Numbered from the stretch's first letter, positions 1 through 7,157 are shown. The stretch is 11,915 nt of DNA from Megamonas sp. UBA1792 (GCA_002315155.1 DCFY01000062.1:1-11915); one strand, 5' to 3'. Program-made: numbers and translations. Notes: a model not told the origin generated them from the sequence alone.

Positions 1-714
1 CGTATGGTAACACTGGGCTGTATGCCAACGACGGAAGAAGTGTCGATTGATAAGGGAATTGATACATGGAAAAATTTTGGTACGCACTTCTTTCTTGAAC
101 GCCGCGAAATCGGTATTTTCAATGTTGGTGCTTCGGGAAGTATTATAGCGGATGGCAAAGAATATAAGCTTGCATATAAAGATTGTCTTTATATCACAAT
201 GGGAACAAAGAAAGTTATATTCAAGAGCGATGATGCAAATAAGCCAGCAAAGTTCTACATGGTATCAGCACCGGCACATAAGCCTTGTAAGACAACTTTT
301 ATTTCAATCAAGGATGCAAGAAAAGTCCCGTGTGGTACGATGGAATCAGCTAATGACCGTGTCATCAATCAGTTTATTCATCCGGATGTTCTTGAAACGT
401 GTCAGCTTTCTATGGGGATGACAGCTCTTAAGCCGGGAAGTGTTTGGAATACGATGCCAGCACATACACATGAACGTCGTATGGAAATTTATTATTATTT
501 TGAAATTCCCGAAGAAAATGTTGTATTTCATATGATGGGTGAAGGTCAGCAGACACGCCATATTGTTATGCAGAATGAACAGGCAGTCATCAGTCCCTCA
601 TGGAGTATACATGCCGGATGCGGTACATCAAACTATACGTTCATCTGGGCTATGGGCGGCGAAAATAAGGCATTTGATGACATGGATAATATTAAAATTA
701 CAGATATGCGCTAA
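1..714 (+). CDS. kduI: 5-dehydro-4-deoxy-D-glucuronate isomerase, 5' end missing
   Basis: Cytoplasmic isomerase converting 5-keto-4-deoxyuronate to 2,5-diketo-3-deoxygluconate, the step after oligogalacturonate or glycosaminoglycan lyases release unsaturated uronate. The frame is open from base 1 and about 237 codons are visible. Aligned by memory with the 278-residue E. coli protein, roughly the first 42 residues lie outside the window, so the ATG at 4 is an internal methionine. Cupin-type metal ligands are intact: the two His codons at 463 and 469 (motif AHTHERRME), Glu at 484 and His at 610 (SWSIHAG), matching E. coli H196, H198, E203 and H245. The block DVLETCQLSMG and the C-terminal FDDMDN are also conserved. 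The stop TAA is 11 bases before kduD and overlaps its ribosome binding site, so the two are co-transcribed. Identification is secure. Confidence 0.95.
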   Translation, partial: RMVTLGCMPTTEEVSIDKGIDTWKNFGTHFFLERREIGIFNVGASGSIIADGKEYKLAYKDCLYITMGTKKVIFKSDDANKPAKFYMVSAPAHKPCKTTFISIKDARKVPCGTMESANDRVINQFIHPDVLETCQLSMGMTALKPGSVWNTMPAHTHERRMEIYYYFEIPEENVVFHMMGEGQQTRHIVMQNEQAVISPSWSIHAGCGTSNYTFIWAMGGENKAFDDMDNIKITDMR

Positions 715-725
715 GGAGTGTAGAA

Positions 726-1514
726 ATGGATTATTTAGAACAGTTTTCACTTAAAGGAAAGGTTGCACTCGTTACGGGTGCAGCATATGGCATTGGATTT
801 GCAATAGCAAAGTCTTTTGCTAAGGCTGGTGCAAAGATTGCATTTAACTGCCGTGATCAGAAACATATGGATAAGGCTTTGGCTGATTATAAAGCAGAAG
901 GTATCGAAGCGCATGGCTACATCGCTGATGTAACGGATGAAGTCCAAGTTGTGAAGCTTGTAAAAAATATTGAGGGAACACTTGGAACGATTGATATCCT
1001 TGTCAATAATGCCGGAATTATCAAGCGCATTCCAATGTGTGAAATGAGTGTAGAAGATTTTCGTCAAGTAATCGATATTGACCTGAATGCACCGTTCATT
1101 GTATCAAAAGCGGTTATTCCGGGTATGATAAAAAAAGGTCATGGCAAGATTATTAATATTTGTTCAATGATGAGTGAACTTGGACGTGAAACGGTATCTG
1201 CATATGCTGCAGCCAAAGGTGGTCTCAAGATGCTTACACGTAATATTGCATCAGAATATGGTGCAGCTAATATACAGTGTAATGGTATTGGCCCTGGCTA
1301 CATTGCTACACCACAGACGGCACCGCTTAGAGTTCCTGGCAATCCGTTTAATGAGTTTATTTTGTCAAAGACGCCAGCTAATCGCTGGGGAACTCCAGAA
1401 GATCTTGAAGGCCCGGCAGTATTTCTTGCATCAGATGCATCGAACTTTGTCAATGGGCATGTACTCTATGTTGATGGTGGTATTCTTGCGTACATTGGCA
1501 AACAGCCAAAATGA
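726..1514 (+). CDS. kduD: 2-deoxy-D-gluconate 3-dehydrogenase / 2,5-diketo-3-deoxygluconate reductase (SDR family)
   Basis: Classical short-chain dehydrogenase/reductase that reduces 2,5-diketo-3-deoxygluconate, the KduI product, to 2-keto-3-deoxygluconate (KDG) with NAD(P)H in the cytoplasm. At 262 residues it is slightly longer than E. coli KduD (about 253). The Rossmann glycine motif TGAAYGIG is at residues 17-24, NNAG at 94-97, and the catalytic set Asn121, Ser147, Tyr160 and Lys164 (YAAAK) is complete; GPGYIATP and the C-terminal VDGG also fit. The start is an ATG after AAGGAGTG at 713-720, overlapping the kduI stop region, so coupling with kduI is likely. Proteins with this motif pattern are often labelled gluconate 5-dehydrogenase; the position directly after kduI is the reason for preferring KduD. 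The exact substrate is inferred from context. Confidence 0.88.
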   Translation: MDYLEQFSLKGKVALVTGAAYGIGFAIAKSFAKAGAKIAFNCRDQKHMDKALADYKAEGIEAHGYIADVTDEVQVVKLVKNIEGTLGTIDILVNNAGIIKRIPMCEMSVEDFRQVIDIDLNAPFIVSKAVIPGMIKKGHGKIINICSMMSELGRETVSAYAAAKGGLKMLTRNIASEYGAANIQCNGIGPGYIATPQTAPLRVPGNPFNEFILSKTPANRWGTPEDLEGPAVFLASDASNFVNGHVLYVDGGILAYIGKQPK

Positions 1515-1554
1515 TTGAAGTACCAGAGTAAAGTTATATTTATTTTGTTTTGTT

Positions 1555-1588
1555 GCATGATGAGCAGTTGAAAGACTGCTCTTTATGC
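1555..1588 (+). other. intercistronic hairpin between kduD and kdgT
   Basis: The outer arms GCATGA/TTATGC (one G-U) and inner arms GAGCAGT/ACTGCTC pair around a 6-base loop, giving a 13-pair stem with one T-T mismatch. No T-tract follows, so it is not a standard terminator. A processing or mRNA-stabilising element is more likely. The TATAAT at 1593-1598 just downstream, with TTGAAA at 1568-1573 (19-base spacer), could be a weak internal promoter for kdgT. This gap also carries the strong GGAGGAG ribosome binding site at 1621-1627. Confidence 0.5.
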
Positions 1589-1633
1589 AGGTTATAATTA
1601 TATTTTATAAAAAATAATTAGGAGGAGTTCTAG

Positions 1634-2614
1634 TTGAAAATCAAACAGACAGTTGAACGTATACCGGGTGGGTTGATGCTGGTTCCATTATTTCTTGGGG
1701 CATTATGTCATACATTTACGCCAGAAGCCGGTAAATTTTTTGGTTCTTTTACAAATGGTTTGATTACAGGAACGGTACCGATTCTTTCTGTATGGTTTTT
1801 CTGCATGGGTGCAGGTATTGATATCAAATCGACAGGTATGGTGCTTCGTAAGTCAGGGACGATTGTTATTACAAAGATCATTGTAGCCTGGATTGTAGGG
1901 ATGATTTGTGTAAGCTTTATGCCAGCAGGTATGATTCAGACAGGATTCTTTGCAGGTCTTTCTACGTTGGCGATTGTGACATCAATGGATATGACAAATG
2001 GTGGTTTGTATGCATCGATCATGCAGCAGTATGGAACGAAGGAAGAAGCTGGTGCATTTGTATTGACTTCGATTGAGTCGGGTCCTCTTGTAACTATGGC
2101 CATTCTTGGCAGTACAGGTGCAGCTTATTTTGAACCTCGCTTGTTTATTGGAGCAGTTCTTCCATTTATCATAGGTTTTGTTCTTGGTAATCTTGATAAA
2201 GAATTGCGGGCGTTCTTTGGCAATGCATCAATGACGATGATTCCTTTCTTTGGATTTGCTTTAGGTAATACGATTAATCTGGCTGTTCTCGGTCAGACGG
2301 GTTTTCTTGGACTTTTGCTTGGTGTAGGTGTTATTATCGTAACAGGTATACCGCTGATCCTCGCAGATAAATTTATTGGCGGTGGCCATGGTGGAGCTGG
2401 TCTTGCTGCATCGAGTACAGCTGGAGCTGCTGTTACGAATCCAATTATTATTGCACAGATGGTACCGTCATTTGAACCGATCGCTGCAGCTGCGACGGCA
2501 CTTGTTGCAACTTCGGTTATTGTAACATCAATTGTTGTGCCGATTATTACGGCCGCCTGGTGCAATCATTTCAATAAAAGCAATAAAGAACCAAAAGCTG
2601 CTATAAACCAATAA
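1634..2614 (+). CDS. kdgT: 2-keto-3-deoxygluconate permease
   Basis: Proton-coupled importer of 2-keto-3-deoxygluconate in the cytoplasmic membrane (KdgT family). The 326 residues match the usual length of about 327. Family blocks are visible throughout: [19 protein letters not shown] near the start, [15 protein letters not shown], the stretch [22 protein letters not shown] cited here only in part (MDMTNGG, then GTKEEAGAF), then [15 protein letters not shown] and a glycine-rich [19 protein letters not shown]. About ten hydrophobic segments alternate with short loops. The start is TTG at 1634, chosen because GGAGGAG at 1621-1627 sits six bases upstream and the resulting N-terminus ([12 protein letters not shown]) aligns with the E. 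coli protein. It lies 119 bases after kduD and 87 before eda, so it imports the intermediate that the neighbouring enzymes make and consume. Identification is secure. Confidence 0.95.
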   Translation: MKIKQTVERIPGGLMLVPLFLGALCHTFTPEAGKFFGSFTNGLITGTVPILSVWFFCMGAGIDIKSTGMVLRKSGTIVITKIIVAWIVGMICVSFMPAGMIQTGFFAGLSTLAIVTSMDMTNGGLYASIMQQYGTKEEAGAFVLTSIESGPLVTMAILGSTGAAYFEPRLFIGAVLPFIIGFVLGNLDKELRAFFGNASMTMIPFFGFALGNTINLAVLGQTGFLGLLLGVGVIIVTGIPLILADKFIGGGHGGAGLAASSTAGAAVTNPIIIAQMVPSFEPIAAAATALVATSVIVTSIVVPIITAAWCNHFNKSNKEPKAAINQ

Positions 2615-2673
2615 GGGAAAAATATAATATGTTTTATCAAGGGCTTTTCCTTATGGAAAACTTATGATAAAAT
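2611..2673 (+). other. intercistronic structured region between kdgT and eda
   Basis: Two mutually exclusive foldings are visible. A: TTTTATC (2632-2638) pairs with GATAAAA (2666-2672), continued inward by AAG/CTT and TTTTCC/GGAAAA around a TTAT loop. B: ATAAGGGAAAA (2611-2621, overlapping the kdgT stop) pairs with TTTTCCTTAT (2645-2654) with one bulged G. No T-tract follows either, so neither is a classic terminator. Within the same bases TGATAAAAT (2665-2673) resembles an extended -10, with only a weak -35-like TTTTCC 17 bases before the -10 hexamer. The role is unproven. Confidence 0.4.
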
Positions 2674-2701
2674 ATGTGAGAATGACATGGGAGGTTTTTG
2701 A

Positions 2702-3346
2702 ATGGAAAAAGAAATCGTTATTGCAAAAATAAAACAGCAGGGTGTTGTTTCAGTTGTCCGTGGTAAGAATGCAGAAGATGGTGTAAAAATTGCTGATGCC
2801 TGTATTGCAGGTGGGGTAAAAGCAATTGAAGTGGCATTTACTACACCACGTGCGCATGAAACAATTCGTACACTTGTCGATAAGTATAAGGATGATCCGG
2901 ATGTCGTTATTGGCGCGGGGACAGTTCTTGATGCTGTTACAGCACGTATCGCAATTCTCGAAGGAGCACAGTTTGTTGTTTCTCCAGCATTTGATTTGGA
3001 AACGGTACGTCTCTGTAATCGTTACCGTGTAGCCTGCATGCCTGGTACGACGACACTTAATGGTGTTATTGCGGCGCTTGAAGCGGGAGCGGATATTGTT
3101 AAGATCTTCCCAGGCGAAATTGTTGGGATGGGTATGGTTAAGGCAATCAAGGGACCATTGCCACAGGCTCAGATTATGCCTACAGGTGGTGTAAGCGTAG
3201 AAAATGTTGGCGACTGGCTTAAGGCTGGCTGCGTAGCTGTCGGTGCGGGAGGCAGCCTCACAGGAGCTGCGAAGAAAGGCGATTTTGCTACAGTTACGGA
3301 ACAGGCAAAGAAATTTGTCAAGGCAGTAGCAGCTTCGAGAGCATAA
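2702..3346 (+). CDS. eda: 2-keto-3-deoxy-6-phosphogluconate (KDPG) aldolase
   Basis: Class I (Schiff-base) aldolase that splits KDPG into pyruvate and glyceraldehyde-3-phosphate; many homologues also accept 4-hydroxy-2-oxoglutarate. Cytoplasmic, 214 residues, the normal length for a trimeric (beta/alpha)8-barrel KDPG/KHG aldolase. The general acid/base Glu43 lies in AIEVAFTTP, the GAGTV strand is at 71-75, the substrate-binding PGTTT at 114-118, the Schiff-base Lys134 in DIVKIFPG, and PTGGV plus GAGGSL form the phosphate-binding end. Start ATG at 2702 follows GGGAGG at 2689-2694. It is the last gene of the uronate operon, closed by the terminator at 3406-3444. A KDG kinase must act before it but none is in the window. 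Homologues are also called kdgA. Confidence 0.93.
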   Translation: MEKEIVIAKIKQQGVVSVVRGKNAEDGVKIADACIAGGVKAIEVAFTTPRAHETIRTLVDKYKDDPDVVIGAGTVLDAVTARIAILEGAQFVVSPAFDLETVRLCNRYRVACMPGTTTLNGVIAALEAGADIVKIFPGEIVGMGMVKAIKGPLPQAQIMPTGGVSVENVGDWLKAGCVAVGAGGSLTGAAKKGDFATVTEQAKKFVKAVAASRA

Positions 3347-3405
3347 AGAAAATCAAAACAGGGGTCAGTTTAATCGATAAAAAAATTATAGAATTATAAT
3401 TCCCT

Positions 3406-3444
3406 AACAACGCACAACGCTTCGACGATTGTGCGTTGTTTTTT
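3406..3444 (+). terminator. intrinsic terminator of the kdu/kdg/eda operon
   Basis: Perfect 12-bp stem AACAACGCACAA (3406-3417) / TTGTGCGTTGTT (3429-3440) with an 11-base loop, followed by further T residues to 3444. It lies about 60 bases after the eda stop. The upstream stretch 3347-3405 has only an AT-rich 6-bp dyad (ATTATA/TATAAT, 3386-3401) with no clear function. Confidence 0.93.
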
Positions 3445-3510
3445 GTGCTTAGTCAAATAATCTAACTTATAAGTAGGATGAAGCATTTTATATAGAAAAA
3501 TGGCTGATAC

Positions 3511-3539
3511 TTGCGTTAAAGGGCAGGATTGTTTACAAT
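3511..3539 (+). promoter_or_regulatory. sigma-A-type promoter for the small Cys-rich gene and ansA
   Basis: TTGCGT (3511-3516), a 17-base spacer and TACAAT (3534-3539). Transcription would begin near 3546, immediately before the GGAGG ribosome binding site at 3551-3555, giving a very short leader. This placement rules out the TTG at 3529 as a start codon of the next gene, because it would lie upstream of the transcript. A 10-bp palindrome ACTTATAAGT sits at 3465-3474, upstream of the promoter, and could be an activator site; that is speculative. Confidence 0.6.
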
Positions 3540-3564
3540 AAGAAAGAAACGGAGGCTGATGATA

Positions 3565-3720
3565 ATGCAGATAGATAAAATAGATAAAGCACTCAGTGCG
3601 GTGGAGGCACTTTGCGGCAAGTGTCCGGTGTGCAGTCAGCAATGTCCTGTAGCGATAGCACAACGTGCATTACAAGGACTGCGTTATGATATGAAGGCGG
3701 CCGAGCTTTTGGAAAAGTAG
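3565..3720 (+). CDS. 51-residue protein with a single ferredoxin-type 4Fe-4S motif, function unknown
   Basis: Small protein not recognised as a named family. The middle carries CGKCPVCSQQCP with cysteines at residues 17, 20, 23 and 27, exactly the CX2CX2CX3CP spacing that binds one [4Fe-4S] cluster in ferredoxins. The N-terminal part (QIDKIDKALSAVEAL) and C-terminal part (AIAQRALQGLRYDMKAAELLEK) look like amphipathic helices flanking the cluster. There is no signal peptide or membrane segment, so it is probably cytoplasmic. The start at 3565 is preferred: it lies 9 bases after GGAGG, and the in-frame ATG at 3559 is only 3 bases away from it. The gene has its own promoter and ends 21 bases before the asparaginase ATG, so the two are very likely co-transcribed. 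A zinc site is an alternative, but the uneven four-cysteine spacing favours Fe-S. Function is not inferred. Confidence 0.72.
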   Translation: MQIDKIDKALSAVEALCGKCPVCSQQCPVAIAQRALQGLRYDMKAAELLEK

Positions 3721-3741
3721 TTGGTAGGGGGATTTTAGCAT

Positions 3742-4740
3742 ATGAAAAAAATTTGTTTACTTGCAACAGGAGGGACGATTGCATCAAAGCCGGGGCCGGA
3801 TGGCCTTGTTCCTGTGCTTACAGGTGAAAAAATGATAGAGATGATCCCAGAGCTCAGAGACCTCTGTCAGATTGATTATAGAGAGATTCTGCAACTTGAT
3901 AGTTCGAATCTTCAACCGGAACATTGGCAGCTTATGGCCAGACAGATAGATGTATACTATGAGAAATATGATGGGTTTGTTATAAGTCATGGGACGGATA
4001 CGATGGCATACTCTGCGGCTGCTATTACATATATGCTGACAAATCTGGAAAAACCAGTTGTCTTTACGGGGGCGCAGCTTCCAATTGAAGCAGCGGGAAC
4101 GGATGGTAAACGGAATTTACTGGCGGCTTTTTCTGTTGCAGTATCGGATCATTTTGGTGTGTACTTGGTTTTTGCGGATAAGATTATCCATGGAACACAG
4201 GCTCGAAAAATGTATACAGAGAATCTTACTGCTTTTTGGAGTATTAATCGGCCGGATGCAGGTTGGTTTACGGATGAAAATATTGTTGTATGGGATGAAA
4301 TAGTAAAGGTAAAATCAATGCAGCCATTGAAATGCCAGACAGGGATGGATAAACGCGTTTGTGTGCTCAAAATTATTCCAGGGATTGAGCCAAACCTTTT
4401 GCGGCTTATTGTTGACGCAGGTTATGCTGGAATTATACTAGAAGGTTTTGGTGCTGGAGGGGTACCCAACGATGCTTGTGCAAGAAGCTTGTTGCCAGGG
4501 CTGCACTATGCGCAAGAAAATGGCGTTGTAGTGGTTTGTACAACACAGTGTGTATATGATGGTGCCCACCTTGATCGTTATGAGGTTGGCATCACGGCAG
4601 AGCGCATGGGCGTGATCTCCGGTAAGGATATGACAATTGAGGCACTTGTGCCAAAGTTGATGCTTTCGCTTTTGCGTGGCAAAGATAGGGAAGAAACTAA
4701 AAAAATGCTATGGAATAATGCCTATGGTGAGGTTGAATAA
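3742..4740 (+). CDS. ansA: type I L-asparaginase, cytoplasmic
   Basis: Hydrolyses L-asparagine to L-aspartate and ammonia. The 332 residues are the usual length for the cytoplasmic type I enzyme, and no signal peptide precedes the catalytic start. The first active-site signature ATGGTIAS has the nucleophile Thr12; the second, SHGTDTMAYSAAA, supplies Thr85 and Asp86; Lys156 in HGTQARK completes the catalytic set, and DSSN at 53-56 fits the substrate pocket. C-terminal GFGAGGVPN and the TQCVYDG segment are family-typical. The start ATG is preceded by a G-rich AGGGGGA at 3726-3732. It sits 21 bases after the small Fe-S-motif gene and ends at the bidirectional terminator. The product aspartate could feed fumarate and succinate formation, which is an inference. 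The glutaminase side activity common in the superfamily cannot be judged here. Confidence 0.93.
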   Translation: MKKICLLATGGTIASKPGPDGLVPVLTGEKMIEMIPELRDLCQIDYREILQLDSSNLQPEHWQLMARQIDVYYEKYDGFVISHGTDTMAYSAAAITYMLTNLEKPVVFTGAQLPIEAAGTDGKRNLLAAFSVAVSDHFGVYLVFADKIIHGTQARKMYTENLTAFWSINRPDAGWFTDENIVVWDEIVKVKSMQPLKCQTGMDKRVCVLKIIPGIEPNLLRLIVDAGYAGIILEGFGAGGVPNDACARSLLPGLHYAQENGVVVVCTTQCVYDGAHLDRYEVGITAERMGVISGKDMTIEALVPKLMLSLLRGKDREETKKMLWNNAYGEVE

Positions 4741-4782
4741 AAAATGGAGTCTGCTGTATAATTTACAGCGGACTCCATTTTT
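4741..4782. terminator. bidirectional intrinsic terminator between ansA and the thrE-like gene
   Basis: The arm at 4741-4758 (AAAATGGAGT...) pairs with 4764-4781 over 18 bp with a single G-U, around a 5-base TAATT loop. A-run on one side and T-run on the other let it act on both strands. It starts one base after the ansA stop and lies 11 bases from the stop of the convergent exporter gene, so it serves both. Confidence 0.93.
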
Positions 4783-4793
4783 GTTAATGTGTT

Positions 4794-6116
4794 TTATTTG
4801 AGGCTGATATGTTCAGACAAAAGTTCTTCCAAGTGCATTTGTTTTGACTTTTCCAAATAGCGGCGGGCAAAAATATTTGGGACAGCTACGCCAACCGCTA
4901 TGCCGATGATAATCAGTATGGCAGTGACACCGCTTTGGACGGCGGTCATCAATGTAGCACTGTCCAAGGCATTCACATTGATGATGGCAAATAACAAACG
5001 ATATAAGAGAACTCCCGGAATCATTGGGATAACTGAAGGAATTGTAAGCACATGAACGGGTGTATGAAACCAATGAACGGCCTTTAAAGCGATAAGACTG
5101 ACAGCAGTCGCACCGATGAAGGAACCGGCAACCTGAGTCATACCTAACTCTAAAGTGAAGAAATTACGGAGGCATACAGAAATAATACCACCAACCGCGC
5201 TTACTGCCAAAAGACGGGGCGGGACGTTAAAAATAATAGAAAAGCCTGTAGCAGCGATGGCAGCAGCAATGGCATAAATCAAATACGTGCTGTCAGGAAC
5301 TACACTCAAAGAGGTAAAGTCATCAACATTGCAAAGACGAATGGCAAAAACAATGCCAAAGGTCATTCCTCCGACAATAAGCAGGGTATTGATCGAACGC
5401 GTCATTCCAGCGACGATAAAATTGTTGAGCATATCATCAACGGCATTAATAAGAGGAATACCTGGAACAATAAAAAGGGTACAAGCAATCATTGGATGCC
5501 ATGGAGTTGATGATGTGGCGATAAACTGTGTCAGATAAGCCAGACAGGTTGTTACAAAGGCGGAGACTGCAATGCCGGCATAAGCATTAATCTGAGCTTT
5601 ATTGCACAGACAGCGAAGCCAGAAGCCTATGGAAGCACAAATAATTGTGAAAAAAAATGCTGTCCAGTCACAGCCAAAAAGCTTGCAAAATCCGCCACAG
5701 GCCAGTCCGGCCCCGATAGCAGAGAGGAGAGGGGAGTAATGAGATTTGAGAATCTGGATGCGGTCAAGTTCAGATTCGTAGGTATCTAACGAGTAATGAC
5801 GCTCCATTGCTTGCCAGGATAGTTTACTGAGTGCCGATATAATGGTCATGTTAATACCATGGTACTCACATTTTTCAAAATTTGTATAAGAATGATCACC
5901 ATCACTGACATTGAGCATCAATGTCGTCCACATGATGTGCAGATGAATATTTTCTTCCGGAATACCCATATAAGCGGCAGCACGCTTCATATCTCGTACG
6001 ATACGATTTGTATCAGCACCACTCTCCATAAGCATCTGGCCAGTTCGCAGCAGCAGATGAAGTTTACGTCCGATATGAATATAGGCATCCTGTAGCAGAG
6101 GTTCGTTGTTTGTCAT
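4794..6116 (-). CDS. fused ThrE-type (YjjP-YjjB) threonine/serine or dicarboxylate exporter
   Basis: Integral membrane exporter of the ThrE family, 440 residues. The N-terminal DUF1212/YjjP-like part (about 1-265) has a cytoplasmic region with MESGADTNR at 30-38 followed by hydrophobic segments and the signature VPGIPLINAVDD. The C-terminal ThrE_2/YjjB-like part (about 275-430) adds further segments with IPMIPG. Around ten membrane segments are seen in all. Many Firmicutes encode the halves as two genes; here they form one chain, as in Corynebacterium ThrE. ThrE exports threonine and serine, while E. coli YjjPB is linked to succinate export, so the substrate is open. Start ATG at 6116 has AGGAG at 6129-6133, a rather long 12-base spacing. 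It converges on ansA. A weak promoter candidate is TTATAC (6172-6167), a 17-base spacer and TAATAT (6149-6144). Confidence 0.85.
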   Translation of the reverse strand: MTNNEPLLQDAYIHIGRKLHLLLRTGQMLMESGADTNRIVRDMKRAAAYMGIPEENIHLHIMWTTLMLNVSDGDHSYTNFEKCEYHGINMTIISALSKLSWQAMERHYSLDTYESELDRIQILKSHYSPLLSAIGAGLACGGFCKLFGCDWTAFFFTIICASIGFWLRCLCNKAQINAYAGIAVSAFVTTCLAYLTQFIATSSTPWHPMIACTLFIVPGIPLINAVDDMLNNFIVAGMTRSINTLLIVGGMTFGIVFAIRLCNVDDFTSLSVVPDSTYLIYAIAAAIAATGFSIIFNVPPRLLAVSAVGGIISVCLRNFFTLELGMTQVAGSFIGATAVSLIALKAVHWFHTPVHVLTIPSVIPMIPGVLLYRLLFAIINVNALDSATLMTAVQSGVTAILIIIGIAVGVAVPNIFARRYLEKSKQMHLEELLSEHISLK

Positions 6117-6386
6117 AATAATGTCTTGCTCCTTTTTGTGTCTATATTAGAGTAAGCCTATTACATGTATAAATCAAATTCGATTTTTTCATACTAACGA
6201 TTACTTTTATTAATAGCTGGTTCGCAGAAGTCTTTATTTCGAGAAAATGAAGTATGAAAAATAACTCTGTAAAAATGGTGTATTAAATAATTATATCGGG
6301 ATTATACATTATCCAGCGGTTAAAACGGTTGATATCAGGTCCACATCCATTATTCGGGATTGTTTAAAAATAAATCAGGTGGTGAA
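6117..6386. other. 270-base non-coding gap upstream of the thrE-like gene
   Basis: No convincing gene on either strand. It contains the ribosome binding site and weak promoter candidate of the exporter gene, an 11-bp inverted repeat (TTTTTCATACT at 6185-6195, AGTATGAAAAA at 6251-6261), a direct repeat TCGGGATT (6297-6304 and 6355-6362), and CGGTT repeated around AAAA at 6317-6330. No good terminator was seen for the YczE-like gene that ends at 6387. Confidence 0.5.
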
Positions 6387-7091
6387 TCATTTGAGTTTAA
6401 TTTTGGGAAAAAATGTGAAAATGAGGTCACCGTTTTTATCGACGGAACTCAAGTGTTTGATGTAGAAACGGGCGATACTTCCGGTAATGAGGGCAGAGAT
6501 GAGGGTGCCTTCGCGAATACCACGAATCTCATTAAAGTAAATGTAGGAAAGCAGCGCAGCGATGATAACGAGTGATGTATCAAATACGGTTTTTATTGTG
6601 CCGAAATCGATATGCCAGCGTGTTGATATGGCATAGACAATACCTTCACCAGCAAGCATGATAACATTGGCAATAACTTGCAATGCGACCCCGAGCGCGA
6701 TCAGGGCGGCACCGATAAGCAGCACAAAGACTTTTGTAATGTAGTTTATTGGAATAACTGCAGCAAAGAGAAACATTGTAAGATCAATGCAGGAAGCAAA
6801 AATAGCCGTTACTGGTATCTGAAACAACTGGAGTAAACGAAATTTTCTCTGCAGGATGAGAATCTGCCCAAGCAGGAAAAGCATGTTAACAAAAAATGTT
6901 GTTTCACCAAGAGAAAAAGAATATTGGGAACTTAATGTATAGGGAATACTGGAAATTGGTGACGTACCAAGAAAACTTTTTATAACAAGTGAGATTCCTG
7001 CAGCCTGAAAAAGAACTCCCACGAGAAAAATAAAATAACGTTTAGATATAGCCAAAGTAAAAGCTTCTTTCTGTTTATGATATACGTTCAT
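6387..7091 (-). CDS. YczE/YitT-like integral membrane protein (DUF6198), function unknown
   Basis: Multi-pass membrane protein of the YczE-like family, whose biochemical role is not established. Recognisable family blocks are the first segment with AAGISLVIKSFLGTSPISSIPYTLS, quoted here only in parts (GISLVIKS, LGTSPISS), then GEGIVYAIS, the FGTIKTVFDTSLV stretch, and GIREGT near residue 190. About five hydrophobic segments precede a short charged tail. The longest frame starts at ATG 7091 (234 residues) but has no ribosome binding site, and the likely promoter's -10 overlaps that ATG. Translation more plausibly starts at TTG 7055 (222 residues, MAISKRYFIFLVG), 8 bases after the purine-rich AAGAAG. 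Coordinates give the longest frame. It lies downstream of the hydrogenase terminator and is transcribed in the same direction, but separately. Confidence 0.75.
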   Translation of the reverse strand: MNVYHKQKEAFTLAISKRYFIFLVGVLFQAAGISLVIKSFLGTSPISSIPYTLSSQYSFSLGETTFFVNMLFLLGQILILQRKFRLLQLFQIPVTAIFASCIDLTMFLFAAVIPINYITKVFVLLIGAALIALGVALQVIANVIMLAGEGIVYAISTRWHIDFGTIKTVFDTSLVIIAALLSYIYFNEIRGIREGTLISALITGSIARFYIKHLSSVDKNGDLIFTFFPKIKLK

Positions 7092-7119
7092 TTTAGCATG
7101 AATTGTTTTTGTAAGTCAA
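7090..7119 (-). promoter_or_regulatory. promoter of the yczE-like gene, overlapping the hyd terminator
   Basis: On the - strand TTGACT (7119-7114), an 18-base spacer and TAAAAT (7095-7090) preceded by TGC form an extended -10 promoter. The -35 shares bases with the T-tract of the hydrogenase terminator. The -10 overlaps the first two bases of ATG 7091, so transcription would begin near 7083, inside the longest reading frame. Confidence 0.6.
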
Positions 7120-7152
7120 AAAAACGACTGCTGCGGTTGCAACAGTCGTTTT
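7118..7152 (-). terminator. intrinsic terminator of the hydCBA operon
   Basis: On the - strand AAAACGACTG-TTGC pairs with GCAG-CAGTCGTTTT (14 pairs with one G-U) around an AACC loop, followed by a run of seven T (7124-7118). The arms are 7152-7139 and 7134-7121. It begins 5 bases after the hydA stop codon. The G-U is an A-C mismatch on the other strand, consistent with - strand use. Confidence 0.93.
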
Positions 7153-7157
7153 CTAAT

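Noticed and set aside
3394..3663. 89-codon - strand frame over the eda terminator and the small Cys-rich gene
   Set aside because: It overlaps a perfect terminator and a well-supported + strand promoter and gene; composition and absence of motifs argue against it.
6360..6575. 71-codon + strand frame
   Set aside because: Mostly antisense to the YczE-like gene, with no convincing ribosome binding site at its start and no recognisable domain.
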